25,099 bases of DNA from a virus, in IMG/VR virus record IMGVR_UViG_3300025101_000169, positions 1 to 25,099 of that record. The stretch is one strand, 5' to 3'. A model generated the notes under the pieces. That model was given only the letters and a program-made list of their open reading frames with translations. It was not told the DNA's origin and ran no database searches. This document shows positions 1-7,353 of the stretch, piece by piece. The translations under genes and the position numbers were made by a program. How positions within the stretch are numbered: position 1 is the first letter of the stretch; every line of letters begins with the position of its first letter.

Positions 1-1
1 C

Positions 2-1534
2 TCAACAGTTACTGTAACAAATAAATTAACAACTGCAGCAGGTAGTACAAAAGTTTTAGTAAGTACAGCTAATACTTTATCTACTGGAGATTTTGTAGAG
101 TTTACATCAATGGCAGCAACTATTGGTGGTAATGTATTTTTTACAAGTGGTAGTGATTTTAAAGTTAGTGTTATTAATAGTAATTCATTTGAAGTATTAA
201 CATCAACAACTGCAGCAGCAACTTCAGCAGCAACTGGTGAAGTAACAATAAATTTTTTATTACCAGTAGGTACATCAACAGCAGTTACAGGTTTAGGTTG
301 GAATGCAGGTTACTATGGTCAAGGTGGTTATGGAGAACCAAAGACTCAATCAGATATAACTATATTACCAAGACAGTGGACGTTAGATACATGGGGTGAA
401 GATTTAGTTGCAGGTTTAAGAGGTGGTCGTGTTTATTATTGGGAAACTTCTGTAGGTATTGACCAAAGAATAATTGAAGTAAGTGCAGCACCAAGTGTAA
501 GTAATACATTAATTGTTTCTCAAGAAGATAGACATTTAATTTGCATGGGAACAAATGAATTTACAGGTGGTGCATTTAATCCATTATTAGTTAGATGGTC
601 AAATCAAAATGATTTTAATAATTGGACACCTTCAGTCAGTTCAACTTCAGGTGAAGCTATATTAGGTTCAGGAAATAGAATTGTAGCAGCAGCTCGTAGT
701 AGAAATAATATAATTATTTTAACTGATAAGTCTGCACATACAATGCAGTTTATAGGACCACCATTTACTTTTGGTTTTAATGAAATAGGTACAAACTGTG
801 GTGCAGCAGGTTTACATGCAGCTAAAGATTTTGATGGTAGAGTTTATTGGATGGGCACTGCAAACTTCTATGTGTTTGATGGTACAGTTAAAAATTTACC
901 TTGTACAGTAAGACGATTTGTTTTTGACGATATTAATTTAGACCAATCAGATAAAATATTTGCAGGTGTTAATTCACAGTTTAAAGAGATAACATGGTTG
1001 TACTGTTCTAAAAATGCAACTGAATGTGATAGGTACGTAACCTTTAATCCAAATGAAAATTATTGGGTATATGGTTCTACACACTTTACAACTTTTGAAG
1101 ATAAAGGTGTATTTGCAAACACAATTACAACTGGTCGTGAAGATGATGGTGATTCATATTTATATGATAATGAACCTGAAGGTATCTATACTGCAAATGG
1201 AAATGGTATTGAATCATTTGTAGAGTCAGCAGATTTTGATATGTCTCAAGGTAATGAGATAATGTTTATAGATAGAATGGTTCCTGACTTTACATTAAAT
1301 AATGAAGTATCAGGAACATCTGGACAACTTAATGTACAGTTTACTACAAAAAGATATCCAGATTCAAATGAATCAACAACAAAAGGACCTTTTATTATTC
1401 AACCAAATACTCAAAAGGTTTCAATGAGAGCCAGAGGAAGACAAGCAAAGATAAGAGTAGCAACTTCAACAACAGGTACAAGTTGGAGATATGGTACAGT
1501 AAGACTTGATATAGGCTCAGATGGGATGAGATAA
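2..1534 (+). CDS. P22 gp10-like phage stabilisation/tail protein, 5' partial
   Basis: The reading frame is open from the first bases of the window, so the start lies upstream; the ATG at 110 is internal and 510 residues are visible. The product is a beta-rich, Ser/Thr/Gly/Asn-rich virion protein. The segments VGIDQRIIEVSAAPSVSN, HLICMGTN, VRWSNQNDFNNWTP and the ending WRYGTVRLDIGSDGMR resemble the P22 gp10 family, whose members close the portal/tail-tube junction after DNA packaging. Family knowledge places it in the virion neck or tail; that is inference from remembered motifs, not a search. Its stop codon overlaps the next ATG (TAATG), so it begins a tightly coupled virion operon. The N-terminal part before about residue 100 is low-complexity (Thr/Ala-rich) and typical of a surface or linker domain. 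An alternative is another tail hub protein. Confidence 0.72.
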   Translation, partial: STVTVTNKLTTAAGSTKVLVSTANTLSTGDFVEFTSMAATIGGNVFFTSGSDFKVSVINSNSFEVLTSTTAAATSAATGEVTINFLLPVGTSTAVTGLGWNAGYYGQGGYGEPKTQSDITILPRQWTLDTWGEDLVAGLRGGRVYYWETSVGIDQRIIEVSAAPSVSNTLIVSQEDRHLICMGTNEFTGGAFNPLLVRWSNQNDFNNWTPSVSSTSGEAILGSGNRIVAAARSRNNIIILTDKSAHTMQFIGPPFTFGFNEIGTNCGAAGLHAAKDFDGRVYWMGTANFYVFDGTVKNLPCTVRRFVFDDINLDQSDKIFAGVNSQFKEITWLYCSKNATECDRYVTFNPNENYWVYGSTHFTTFEDKGVFANTITTGREDDGDSYLYDNEPEGIYTANGNGIESFVESADFDMSQGNEIMFIDRMVPDFTLNNEVSGTSGQLNVQFTTKRYPDSNESTTKGPFIIQPNTQKVSMRARGRQAKIRVATSTTGTSWRYGTVRLDIGSDGMR

Positions 1535-1821
1535 TGTCTACAAATAAAGCTACAGTTTTTCCTGAACTACGAGATACGTTTGGGGTATTAACAACAAGAG
1601 AACAAAAAATTATATTTGACATTGTAAAACAATGGGCAGATTCTTTAACAACTGAATTAACGTCACAAATTATTCAGGAACAAGCTAGAGAATCAATACG
1701 AGTTGCAAGAGTGGACGATACAGCAAATGTACCTAATCCTCAAGCAGGTGATATAAGATTTAACATTTCAACTTCAAAGTTCCAGGGATATACTGGAAGT
1801 GCATGGGTTGATTTTCATTAG
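1534..1821 (+). CDS. Small virion-associated protein, 95 aa
   Basis: The start overlaps the stop of the preceding tail-protein gene by one base (TAATG), which implies translational coupling. The N-terminal half (TTREQKIIFDIVKQWADSL) looks helical. The C-terminal third, PQAGDIRFNISTSKFQGYTG followed by SAWVDFH, matches a short beta motif (GDIRFN..t.kFqGYtGsaWvdf) common at the ends of phage structural or tail-fibre proteins, where it is thought to form a small trimerising or capping unit. From this and its place between virion genes I infer a minor structural or attachment protein. I do not recognise a named family. No enzymatic motif is visible. Confidence 0.6.
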   Translation: MSTNKATVFPELRDTFGVLTTREQKIIFDIVKQWADSLTTELTSQIIQEQARESIRVARVDDTANVPNPQAGDIRFNISTSKFQGYTGSAWVDFH

Positions 1822-1829
1822 GAGTAATT

Positions 1830-2537
1830 ATGGGAGCAGGTGGAAACTACGCACAAGCAGCATTTCAAGCTTTAGCAGGTGAGAAAATTAAACAGATGAG
1901 CAATCAACCTGCTCAACCTGCAGAAGTTAATCAAGAATTAGTTGAACAGTATACTCCTCAATCAACACCTGTTGGTGAAACAACTGAAGATGTAACTAGA
2001 AGATTTACTGAAGGAACTGGACAAGTACCTACTTCACAATCAACAGGACTACAAGGTATATTAGATAAGATAGCTGCAGAACAAAAAGCATTAGATGAAT
2101 TAGAGTTTACTAAAACTACAACTAGAAAAGTTCCTGTATATAGTTACACCACACAAGGTAGTGGTCCTCCTGGTTTAGCAGGAAGTCAACCTGGTGTGGC
2201 TAAAACTACAACAGAATTACCATCAGGTACAGTAAATCGTCCAGCTTCATCATGGCAAGACCCAGGTGGTCTTTATAGTCCATCAGGAGTAAGGTACCAA
2301 CAAACAGGAACTAGAAATGTTACTGAAACATTTAAACGTCCTGCAGTAGCTGGAGACCCAGAGTACGATAAAAAACAAAGAATAATAGATGCTCTACAAG
2401 GACAGTATGATACAAGAAGTAAATATGCTTCACCAAGTGCTACAGGAATACAAGGTTTAATTGCTGAACCTATTGTAAATCAACCACAAACAGGATATAA
2501 TAATATCAACGAAATTATGAAAAGGTATATAGGATAA
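1830..2537 (+). CDS. Unknown Gln/Thr/Pro-rich virion-operon protein, 235 aa
   Basis: A clear Shine-Dalgarno (TAGGAG, 5 bases before the ATG) supports the start. The protein is polar and low in hydrophobic residues. It is rich in Gln, Pro, Thr and Ser, with a Tyr/Gly/Pro stretch in the middle (about residues 105-170), and looks largely disordered. It begins MGAGGNYAQAAFQALAGEKI, a small helical region. The gene sits between a tail-type gene and an internal-virion-type gene, and its stop overlaps the next start by one base (TAATG). It may be a linker or internal virion protein, but I recognise no family and see no catalytic motif. Confidence 0.55.
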   Translation: MGAGGNYAQAAFQALAGEKIKQMSNQPAQPAEVNQELVEQYTPQSTPVGETTEDVTRRFTEGTGQVPTSQSTGLQGILDKIAAEQKALDELEFTKTTTRKVPVYSYTTQGSGPPGLAGSQPGVAKTTTELPSGTVNRPASSWQDPGGLYSPSGVRYQQTGTRNVTETFKRPAVAGDPEYDKKQRIIDALQGQYDTRSKYASPSATGIQGLIAEPIVNQPQTGYNNINEIMKRYIG

Positions 2538-3892
2538 TGATGCAAGACACTATGGCAACTCCACCATTACAAGGTATGGCTAATCTTCTTGAAGACCAAG
2601 GAAGATATGGTGATACTGAGTTAGTACATATGTCACAACCTGAAGTAAGAGGTTTGCAATCATTAGGTAGATTAACAAGAAACCCTGAAACAGGTTTAAT
2701 GGAAGCATTTAGTATTGGTGGTTTCTTTAAAGATTATGTTGCACCTGCTGCATTATTTGCAGTTCCAACAATTGGTCCTTATCTATCTGCAGGTTATACA
2801 GGTATTAAATCAGGTATTGAAAGTGGTAATGTATTAACAGGTATTACTTCAGGTTTATTAAGTTATGGTTTAGGTAAAGTAGGTGGTAAATTATTTAAAG
2901 GTATGTTTGGTGGTGCAGATGATGCAGCATTAAGTGCAGGTCAAACAAGTTTTAAAGAAGGTTTACAAAAAGGTGCAGGTAATGTTTCTAAAATGGCTCA
3001 ACTTGGAGGTCAAAATCCATTTACTACAACAGCAGGTGCAGCTACTAATGCTTTTAATGCTATGGCTCCAGAGCAATTGGCAAAAGGTGTTAGTCAATCT
3101 GTTGTTAGAGAGGGTTTAAATGTTACAACACCAACTGTAAAAAATTTATTAGCTGGTTCTTATACACCTGGTCAAGTTCTTAGTGGAATGACAACTACAG
3201 AGGGTTTAAAAAATATAGGTACAGCAACAATGAAAAATTTAGCGACACCTGAGACTGCAATAAGAGGACTAGCTTCAGGTGTTATTTCAGATTTAACACG
3301 TACACCTGAATATGCTGAAGCTACAGGTTTTGCTACTGATGATAGTGCTAGAGAACCTGTACTTGCTGAGAACAGAAACTTTGCAATGAATACTAGAACA
3401 GCACCTTTATCTGCATCACAAATTCTAGCTTCACAAACAGGACAGGCACCACCATTACAATTTACTGACCCTAAATATTCACCTGCTGAGACAGGTAATT
3501 TAAGTGGTTCATTACTAGCTAAGAAGGGTGGTATGTTAGACGCACTTGATTCAATTACTGAAGGTATGGAAGAGTTAGCTGAACAAACAGATGGTGACGT
3601 TTCAATTGAAGGAATGATTAAAGCTGCACAAGAAGGTGGTTTAATGGGTATGCAACCTTTTGAAGGAAAAGTTATGGGTCAAGGTGATGGTATGTCAGAT
3701 GAAATACCATTTAGTATTGAAGGACAACAACCTGCATTATTAAGTAGAGATGAGTACGTTATACCTGCTGATGTTGTATCAGCTTTAGGTAATGGTTCAT
3801 CTAATGCAGGTGCAGATAAGTTAGATGGATTTTTAACTGATGTTAGAGAAAAAGTTATGGGGAGAAAAAGACAGATTAACCAAATAGGATAG
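2537..3892 (+). CDS. Virion (internal or tail) protein with GDTELxH and DEYVIPADVVSALG motifs, 451 aa
   Basis: Two candidate ATGs lie side by side at 2537 and 2540; the first overlaps the previous stop. Residues 22-60 carry the motif GDTELVHM...GRLTRNPETGLMEAF, which recurs in altered form at the N-terminus of the 1018-aa protein three genes later. The middle is Gly/Ala-rich with hydrophobic stretches (for example AALFAVPTIGPYLSAGYTGI, near residues 71-90), as in membrane-active ejection proteins. The C-terminal part has DGMSDEIPF...LLSRDEYVIPADVV and a Gly/Ser/Ala/Asp segment, a combination I associate with internal virion proteins of marine podoviruses. By position it may correspond to a T7 gp14-type core protein; this is inference from context and composition. 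It is followed by a clean AGGAG site for the next gene. Confidence 0.6.
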   Translation: MMQDTMATPPLQGMANLLEDQGRYGDTELVHMSQPEVRGLQSLGRLTRNPETGLMEAFSIGGFFKDYVAPAALFAVPTIGPYLSAGYTGIKSGIESGNVLTGITSGLLSYGLGKVGGKLFKGMFGGADDAALSAGQTSFKEGLQKGAGNVSKMAQLGGQNPFTTTAGAATNAFNAMAPEQLAKGVSQSVVREGLNVTTPTVKNLLAGSYTPGQVLSGMTTTEGLKNIGTATMKNLATPETAIRGLASGVISDLTRTPEYAEATGFATDDSAREPVLAENRNFAMNTRTAPLSASQILASQTGQAPPLQFTDPKYSPAETGNLSGSLLAKKGGMLDALDSITEGMEELAEQTDGDVSIEGMIKAAQEGGLMGMQPFEGKVMGQGDGMSDEIPFSIEGQQPALLSRDEYVIPADVVSALGNGSSNAGADKLDGFLTDVREKVMGRKRQINQIG

Positions 3893-3900
3893 GAGTTAAA

Positions 3901-4317
3901 ATGAAAGTTGTCCCTGTAGAACCCATAGGTGTAGAATTATTTTGGGATAAAATAAAACCATTAGTTAAAAAATCAGTTTCTTACTCAGGTGGTAGACATA
4001 CAGTTAATACCACTAAGTATCTTTTACAACAAGGTATGATGGATTTATTTATTGTATTTAAAACTGTAAAAGATATTGAAGCAATTATTGTTACACAAAA
4101 ATCTATATATCCTGCTAAGACAATGATGACAGTTGTTTTATGTGGTGGTAAGAATATGAATAAATGGGCAGGAGAAGGAATTAAAACAATCATGGAGTAC
4201 GCAAAGGAAAAAGGTTGTACAGGAGTTGAAGTCATGGGTAGACCAGGATGGAGAAAAATATTTAAACAACATGTAAAGTATAAGGAAAGCTATGTCACTT
4301 TTGAAACACATTTCTAA
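3901..4317 (+). CDS. GNAT-like protein in the virion operon (T7 gp13-like position), 138 aa
   Basis: The start follows a strong AGGAG. The mixed alpha/beta protein has the order expected of a small GNAT fold: two beta strands around DLFIVFKTVKDIEAIIV, a strand TMMTVVLCGGKN, a helix (WAGEGIKTIMEYAKEKG), then CTGVEVMGRPGWRKIFKQ and a last strand YKESYVTFETHF. The segment VMGRPGWRKIFKQHVKYKE is like the C-terminal 'gR.gW.k.lk..Gfk.' of acetyltransferases. T7 gp13 has the same length and a similar place just before the large core proteins, and related phages carry this type of protein. A clear acetyl-CoA P-loop (Q/RxxGxG/A) is not seen, so catalysis is doubtful and a structural or assembly role is as likely. 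Its last 26 bases overlap the next gene. Confidence 0.5.
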   Translation: MKVVPVEPIGVELFWDKIKPLVKKSVSYSGGRHTVNTTKYLLQQGMMDLFIVFKTVKDIEAIIVTQKSIYPAKTMMTVVLCGGKNMNKWAGEGIKTIMEYAKEKGCTGVEVMGRPGWRKIFKQHVKYKESYVTFETHF

Positions 4318-7300
4318 TTTTTTAATAGAAAAAGTATTACCAATTAAATTTAAAGTCTGGTTATTAGATAGACTTACTTGTGATATTGCGTCACAAGGTG
4401 AAGATGGTGATACTGAATTAGCACATATTAATTCATATGAAGCTAAACTATTAAGGTCAGTTGGTGGTTCAGGTACTATCAATAAAACCACAGGTCTAAG
4501 ACAATATGGTGGTGGTGGTAGTAAAGGTGGTGGTGGTGGAGGTGGTGGAACTACCACTCAAACTGTAACAAAGGAAGAGTTTCCACCAGAGATACGTCCT
4601 TACATTACTGACATTCTTGAAAGAGCACAGGCTCAAGAAGAAGCAAGACAAGCTACTGGTTATCCAGTTTATCCAGGTCCACGTATTGCTGCATTTACTC
4701 CTGAAGAAAAAGCAGCACAAGCAGGTATCACTTCACTTGTAGGTGCATCTCAACCTTCATTTGATATAGCTAGAGGTTTAACTGCTGCTAGTGCATTAGA
4801 AGATACAGCACCTGCTATACAGGCACGTATGTCACCATTTATGCAAAATGTTGTTGACATACAAAAGAGAGAAGCTGAACGTGGTGCTGAAGCAAGAAGA
4901 CAACAACTTGCTGCTCAAGGTGTAGCTGCAGGTGGTTTTGGTGGTTCACGAGAAGCATTAATGCAGTCTGAGTTAGAAAGAAATTTACAACAACAATTAG
5001 GTGATATACAGGCTACAGGTTCACAAGCAGCATTTCAACAAGCACAACAAGGTCTTGCTAATTTAAGACAAAGACAAATGGCTGCTGGTCAACAGATGGC
5101 AGGACTAGGTACTGCTCAACAGGCTTCAGCTATGAAAGAATTAGGTGCATTATCAGGTGTAGGTGAACAACAAAGACAACAACAACAAAAAGCATTAGAC
5201 TTAGGATTCCAACAGTTTAGAGAAGAACAGACTTATCCTGAAGCAAGTCTACAACAGTATCAATCTATCATTAGAGGTTTCCCAATCTCACCAACAACCA
5301 CACAAACTCAACAGGCAATTTTACCACAACCATCATTAAGTCAACAATTAATTGGTGGTGCTGGTGCTTTGGCAGGTCTAGGTATTGCAGGACAGATACC
5401 TAAGTTATTTGCAGAAGGAGGGTCAACTTTCCCTGATTTAAGTGGTGATGGTAAAGTTACTCAAAAAGATATACTTATGGGTAAAGGAGTTATAAAGAAA
5501 AAAGAAGGTAAAAGAATATCTAAAAGTGATAATAAAGAATACACTAAAATGTTAATGGCACTTCTTGAGGATAAAGGCAGAGAACTTACAGGCATGGAAA
5601 CTATGAATGATGGTGGTGTTGTTAAGATGCAATCTGGACAGCAACCTATGAATTATATGGGTGGTGATGTTGCAGGTTTGGGTTCTCTTTCTTTAAGCAG
5701 TGACCCTAGAGATAATAGATTAATGAGAGATAAAAGAAATAGAGCAGTTCCTGTTTTTGGTCCAGATGGTGTAACACCTTCTTATTATAAAGACCCTCTT
5801 ACTAATGAAGTTATTTCTAATATTGAAATGGAAGGAGAACAACCTACAACATTTACATTAGGTGTTCCAAGAAATGTACCTGCATTAAAAGAAGGTGAAG
5901 TTACTAGAGTGAGAGATGAAGGTAGTGGTATTAATTTACAATTACCTAAGTTTGGTCAGATTCCTTTATTTAAAGGTATTGCAGGTTTAACTGAAAAAGC
6001 TGCAGAAAAAATAGGTGAGGGTAGAAAATTTATAGTTGACCAAGCTGCAGATATATTAGAACCAGCAGGAGAATATATTTCAGGTTCAGTTACTCCTGGT
6101 GGTGAAGGGAAAATGAGAAGAGCAGCAGCAGATTTAACTGATACTCTTAGAATTAAAGGTGAAGAACTTGGAGAATTTGGTAAAAGAATAATTGATACAG
6201 GTAAAAGAGGAATAGATACAGTTGCTTCTAAAGTTGCTGACTCTCAACCAAATGAAATGCAAGATATGGGAGCTATGATTTTATTTAAAAATACAATAGG
6301 AGAAGTAGATGATTTAAATAGACAAATAACACAATCTACAAATGATACTCAAAAAAATAATTTAATTAAATTAAGAGATGAAAAAGAACAGTATGCAAAT
6401 TCTATAGCAACAAGAATGGACTCTAGTGTTAGTGGTTATAGAGAACTTTATAATAAAAGACAGGAAGCAGAAAAAGATTTAACATTAATAGATAAATTTA
6501 AACAAGATTTTGGTTTAGGTAAAAAAGATGAAACTAAACAACCACCTGTATCAGCAGTTACAGATGAAACTAAAACTAAATCAACAGAAGAAACAGAACC
6601 TGTTCTTAATAAAAATGAAGAAAAAGGTGCTTCAGAATTTTTAAAAAATAATATAAATCCAGATGACCCTAATGCAGATTTATTACTAGAAGAAAGTAAA
6701 AACTTACTAAAAAATAATGAACCAACAAAAGAAGCAGTAGAGAATAGTTCTAGTTATTTAAGAGACATTATAACAAGACAAGAGAAAGAATCAAAAACTG
6801 ACTTTGAAAAACGTAGAGGTTTTGCTATAGCTCAAATGGGTTTCCAAATAATGGGAGGTGCTCGTATTGTTGATGCAGCAGCAGGACTTATGGGTAATCT
6901 AAGTAAACTTGAACAAGAAAAACTTGAAAGAAAAAATAAACAGTTTGATAGAGAACTTCAAATCAGAGCACTTGAATTAGATGAAATGAAAACTAAGAAA
7001 ACTCTTGAATTAGGTGAAAAAGAACTTGCAGTTAAAAGTAAATACTATAATATATTAGCAGATAAATATGCTAATGCAGGTAAACTAGATGAAAAAGATT
7101 TAATGGGTTTTGTTTCAGTTTCAGGTTTAGATGATATTGAGGGAATAACTAAACAAGATTTTTCTTCAATAACTTTTCGTGCAAAAGAACTAATAGACAA
7201 TGGAATGAGACCTGATACAGCTATTAAAAATGCAACTGCACAAATAGCTGCAGAGAACAGAGTTGATGAAAAGCCAGGATTTTTTAAAAGTTTCACCAAT

Positions 7301-7348
7301 TGGTTTAAAGGTCTTGGTGGTGGCGATACAATTCCTACAGAGGAATAA
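4292..7348 (+). CDS. Large internal virion/tail protein with poly-Gly, Gln-rich coil and EF-hand-like loop, 1018 aa
   Basis: The start, with AAGGA 7 bases upstream, lies inside the preceding gene. Residues 38-69 carry DGDTELAHINSYEAKLLRS and then GGSGTINKTTGL, the same motif as in the 451-aa virion protein. A glycine tract follows (73-86), then EEFPPEIRPYITDILERA, common in virion proteins of marine phages. Residues 190-320 are Gln/Ala-rich and strongly helical. Residues 382-393 form an EF-hand-like loop with D, S, D, K, T and D at positions 1, 3, 5, 7, 9 and 12. The middle holds beta-rich and helical stretches, the region 675-800 is highly charged, and 838-920 looks like a coiled coil. Together with its 1212-aa neighbour this suggests an ejected core protein (T7 gp15/gp16-type position); no lytic-transglycosylase signature is evident. 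Confidence 0.62.
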   Translation: MSLLKHISNFLIEKVLPIKFKVWLLDRLTCDIASQGEDGDTELAHINSYEAKLLRSVGGSGTINKTTGLRQYGGGGSKGGGGGGGGTTTQTVTKEEFPPEIRPYITDILERAQAQEEARQATGYPVYPGPRIAAFTPEEKAAQAGITSLVGASQPSFDIARGLTAASALEDTAPAIQARMSPFMQNVVDIQKREAERGAEARRQQLAAQGVAAGGFGGSREALMQSELERNLQQQLGDIQATGSQAAFQQAQQGLANLRQRQMAAGQQMAGLGTAQQASAMKELGALSGVGEQQRQQQQKALDLGFQQFREEQTYPEASLQQYQSIIRGFPISPTTTQTQQAILPQPSLSQQLIGGAGALAGLGIAGQIPKLFAEGGSTFPDLSGDGKVTQKDILMGKGVIKKKEGKRISKSDNKEYTKMLMALLEDKGRELTGMETMNDGGVVKMQSGQQPMNYMGGDVAGLGSLSLSSDPRDNRLMRDKRNRAVPVFGPDGVTPSYYKDPLTNEVISNIEMEGEQPTTFTLGVPRNVPALKEGEVTRVRDEGSGINLQLPKFGQIPLFKGIAGLTEKAAEKIGEGRKFIVDQAADILEPAGEYISGSVTPGGEGKMRRAAADLTDTLRIKGEELGEFGKRIIDTGKRGIDTVASKVADSQPNEMQDMGAMILFKNTIGEVDDLNRQITQSTNDTQKNNLIKLRDEKEQYANSIATRMDSSVSGYRELYNKRQEAEKDLTLIDKFKQDFGLGKKDETKQPPVSAVTDETKTKSTEETEPVLNKNEEKGASEFLKNNINPDDPNADLLLEESKNLLKNNEPTKEAVENSSSYLRDIITRQEKESKTDFEKRRGFAIAQMGFQIMGGARIVDAAAGLMGNLSKLEQEKLERKNKQFDRELQIRALELDEMKTKKTLELGEKELAVKSKYYNILADKYANAGKLDEKDLMGFVSVSGLDDIEGITKQDFSSITFRAKELIDNGMRPDTAIKNATAQIAAENRVDEKPGFFKSFTNWFKGLGGGDTIPTEE
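4508..4549 (+). repeat. GGT/GGA triplet repeat encoding a poly-glycine linker
   Basis: The DNA here is a run of GGT/GGA triplets interrupted once by AGT AAA. It encodes Gly4-Ser-Lys-Gly8 at residues 73-86 of the 1018-aa virion protein. It joins the N-terminal GDTELAH domain to the rest of the protein as a flexible linker. Triplet repeats of this kind are prone to in-frame length change. Confidence 0.85.
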
Positions 7349-7353
7349 GCATC

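Noticed and set aside
4138-4557. Open frame on the - strand encoding a proline run
   Set aside because: The prolines are the complement of the glycine triplet repeat; it is a shadow of the + strand virion genes.
4508-5300. Repeated triplets and Gln-rich repeats as a possible CRISPR or tandem-repeat array
   Set aside because: The repeats are in-frame codons for Gly and Gln/Ala helices, with no constant repeat/spacer unit.
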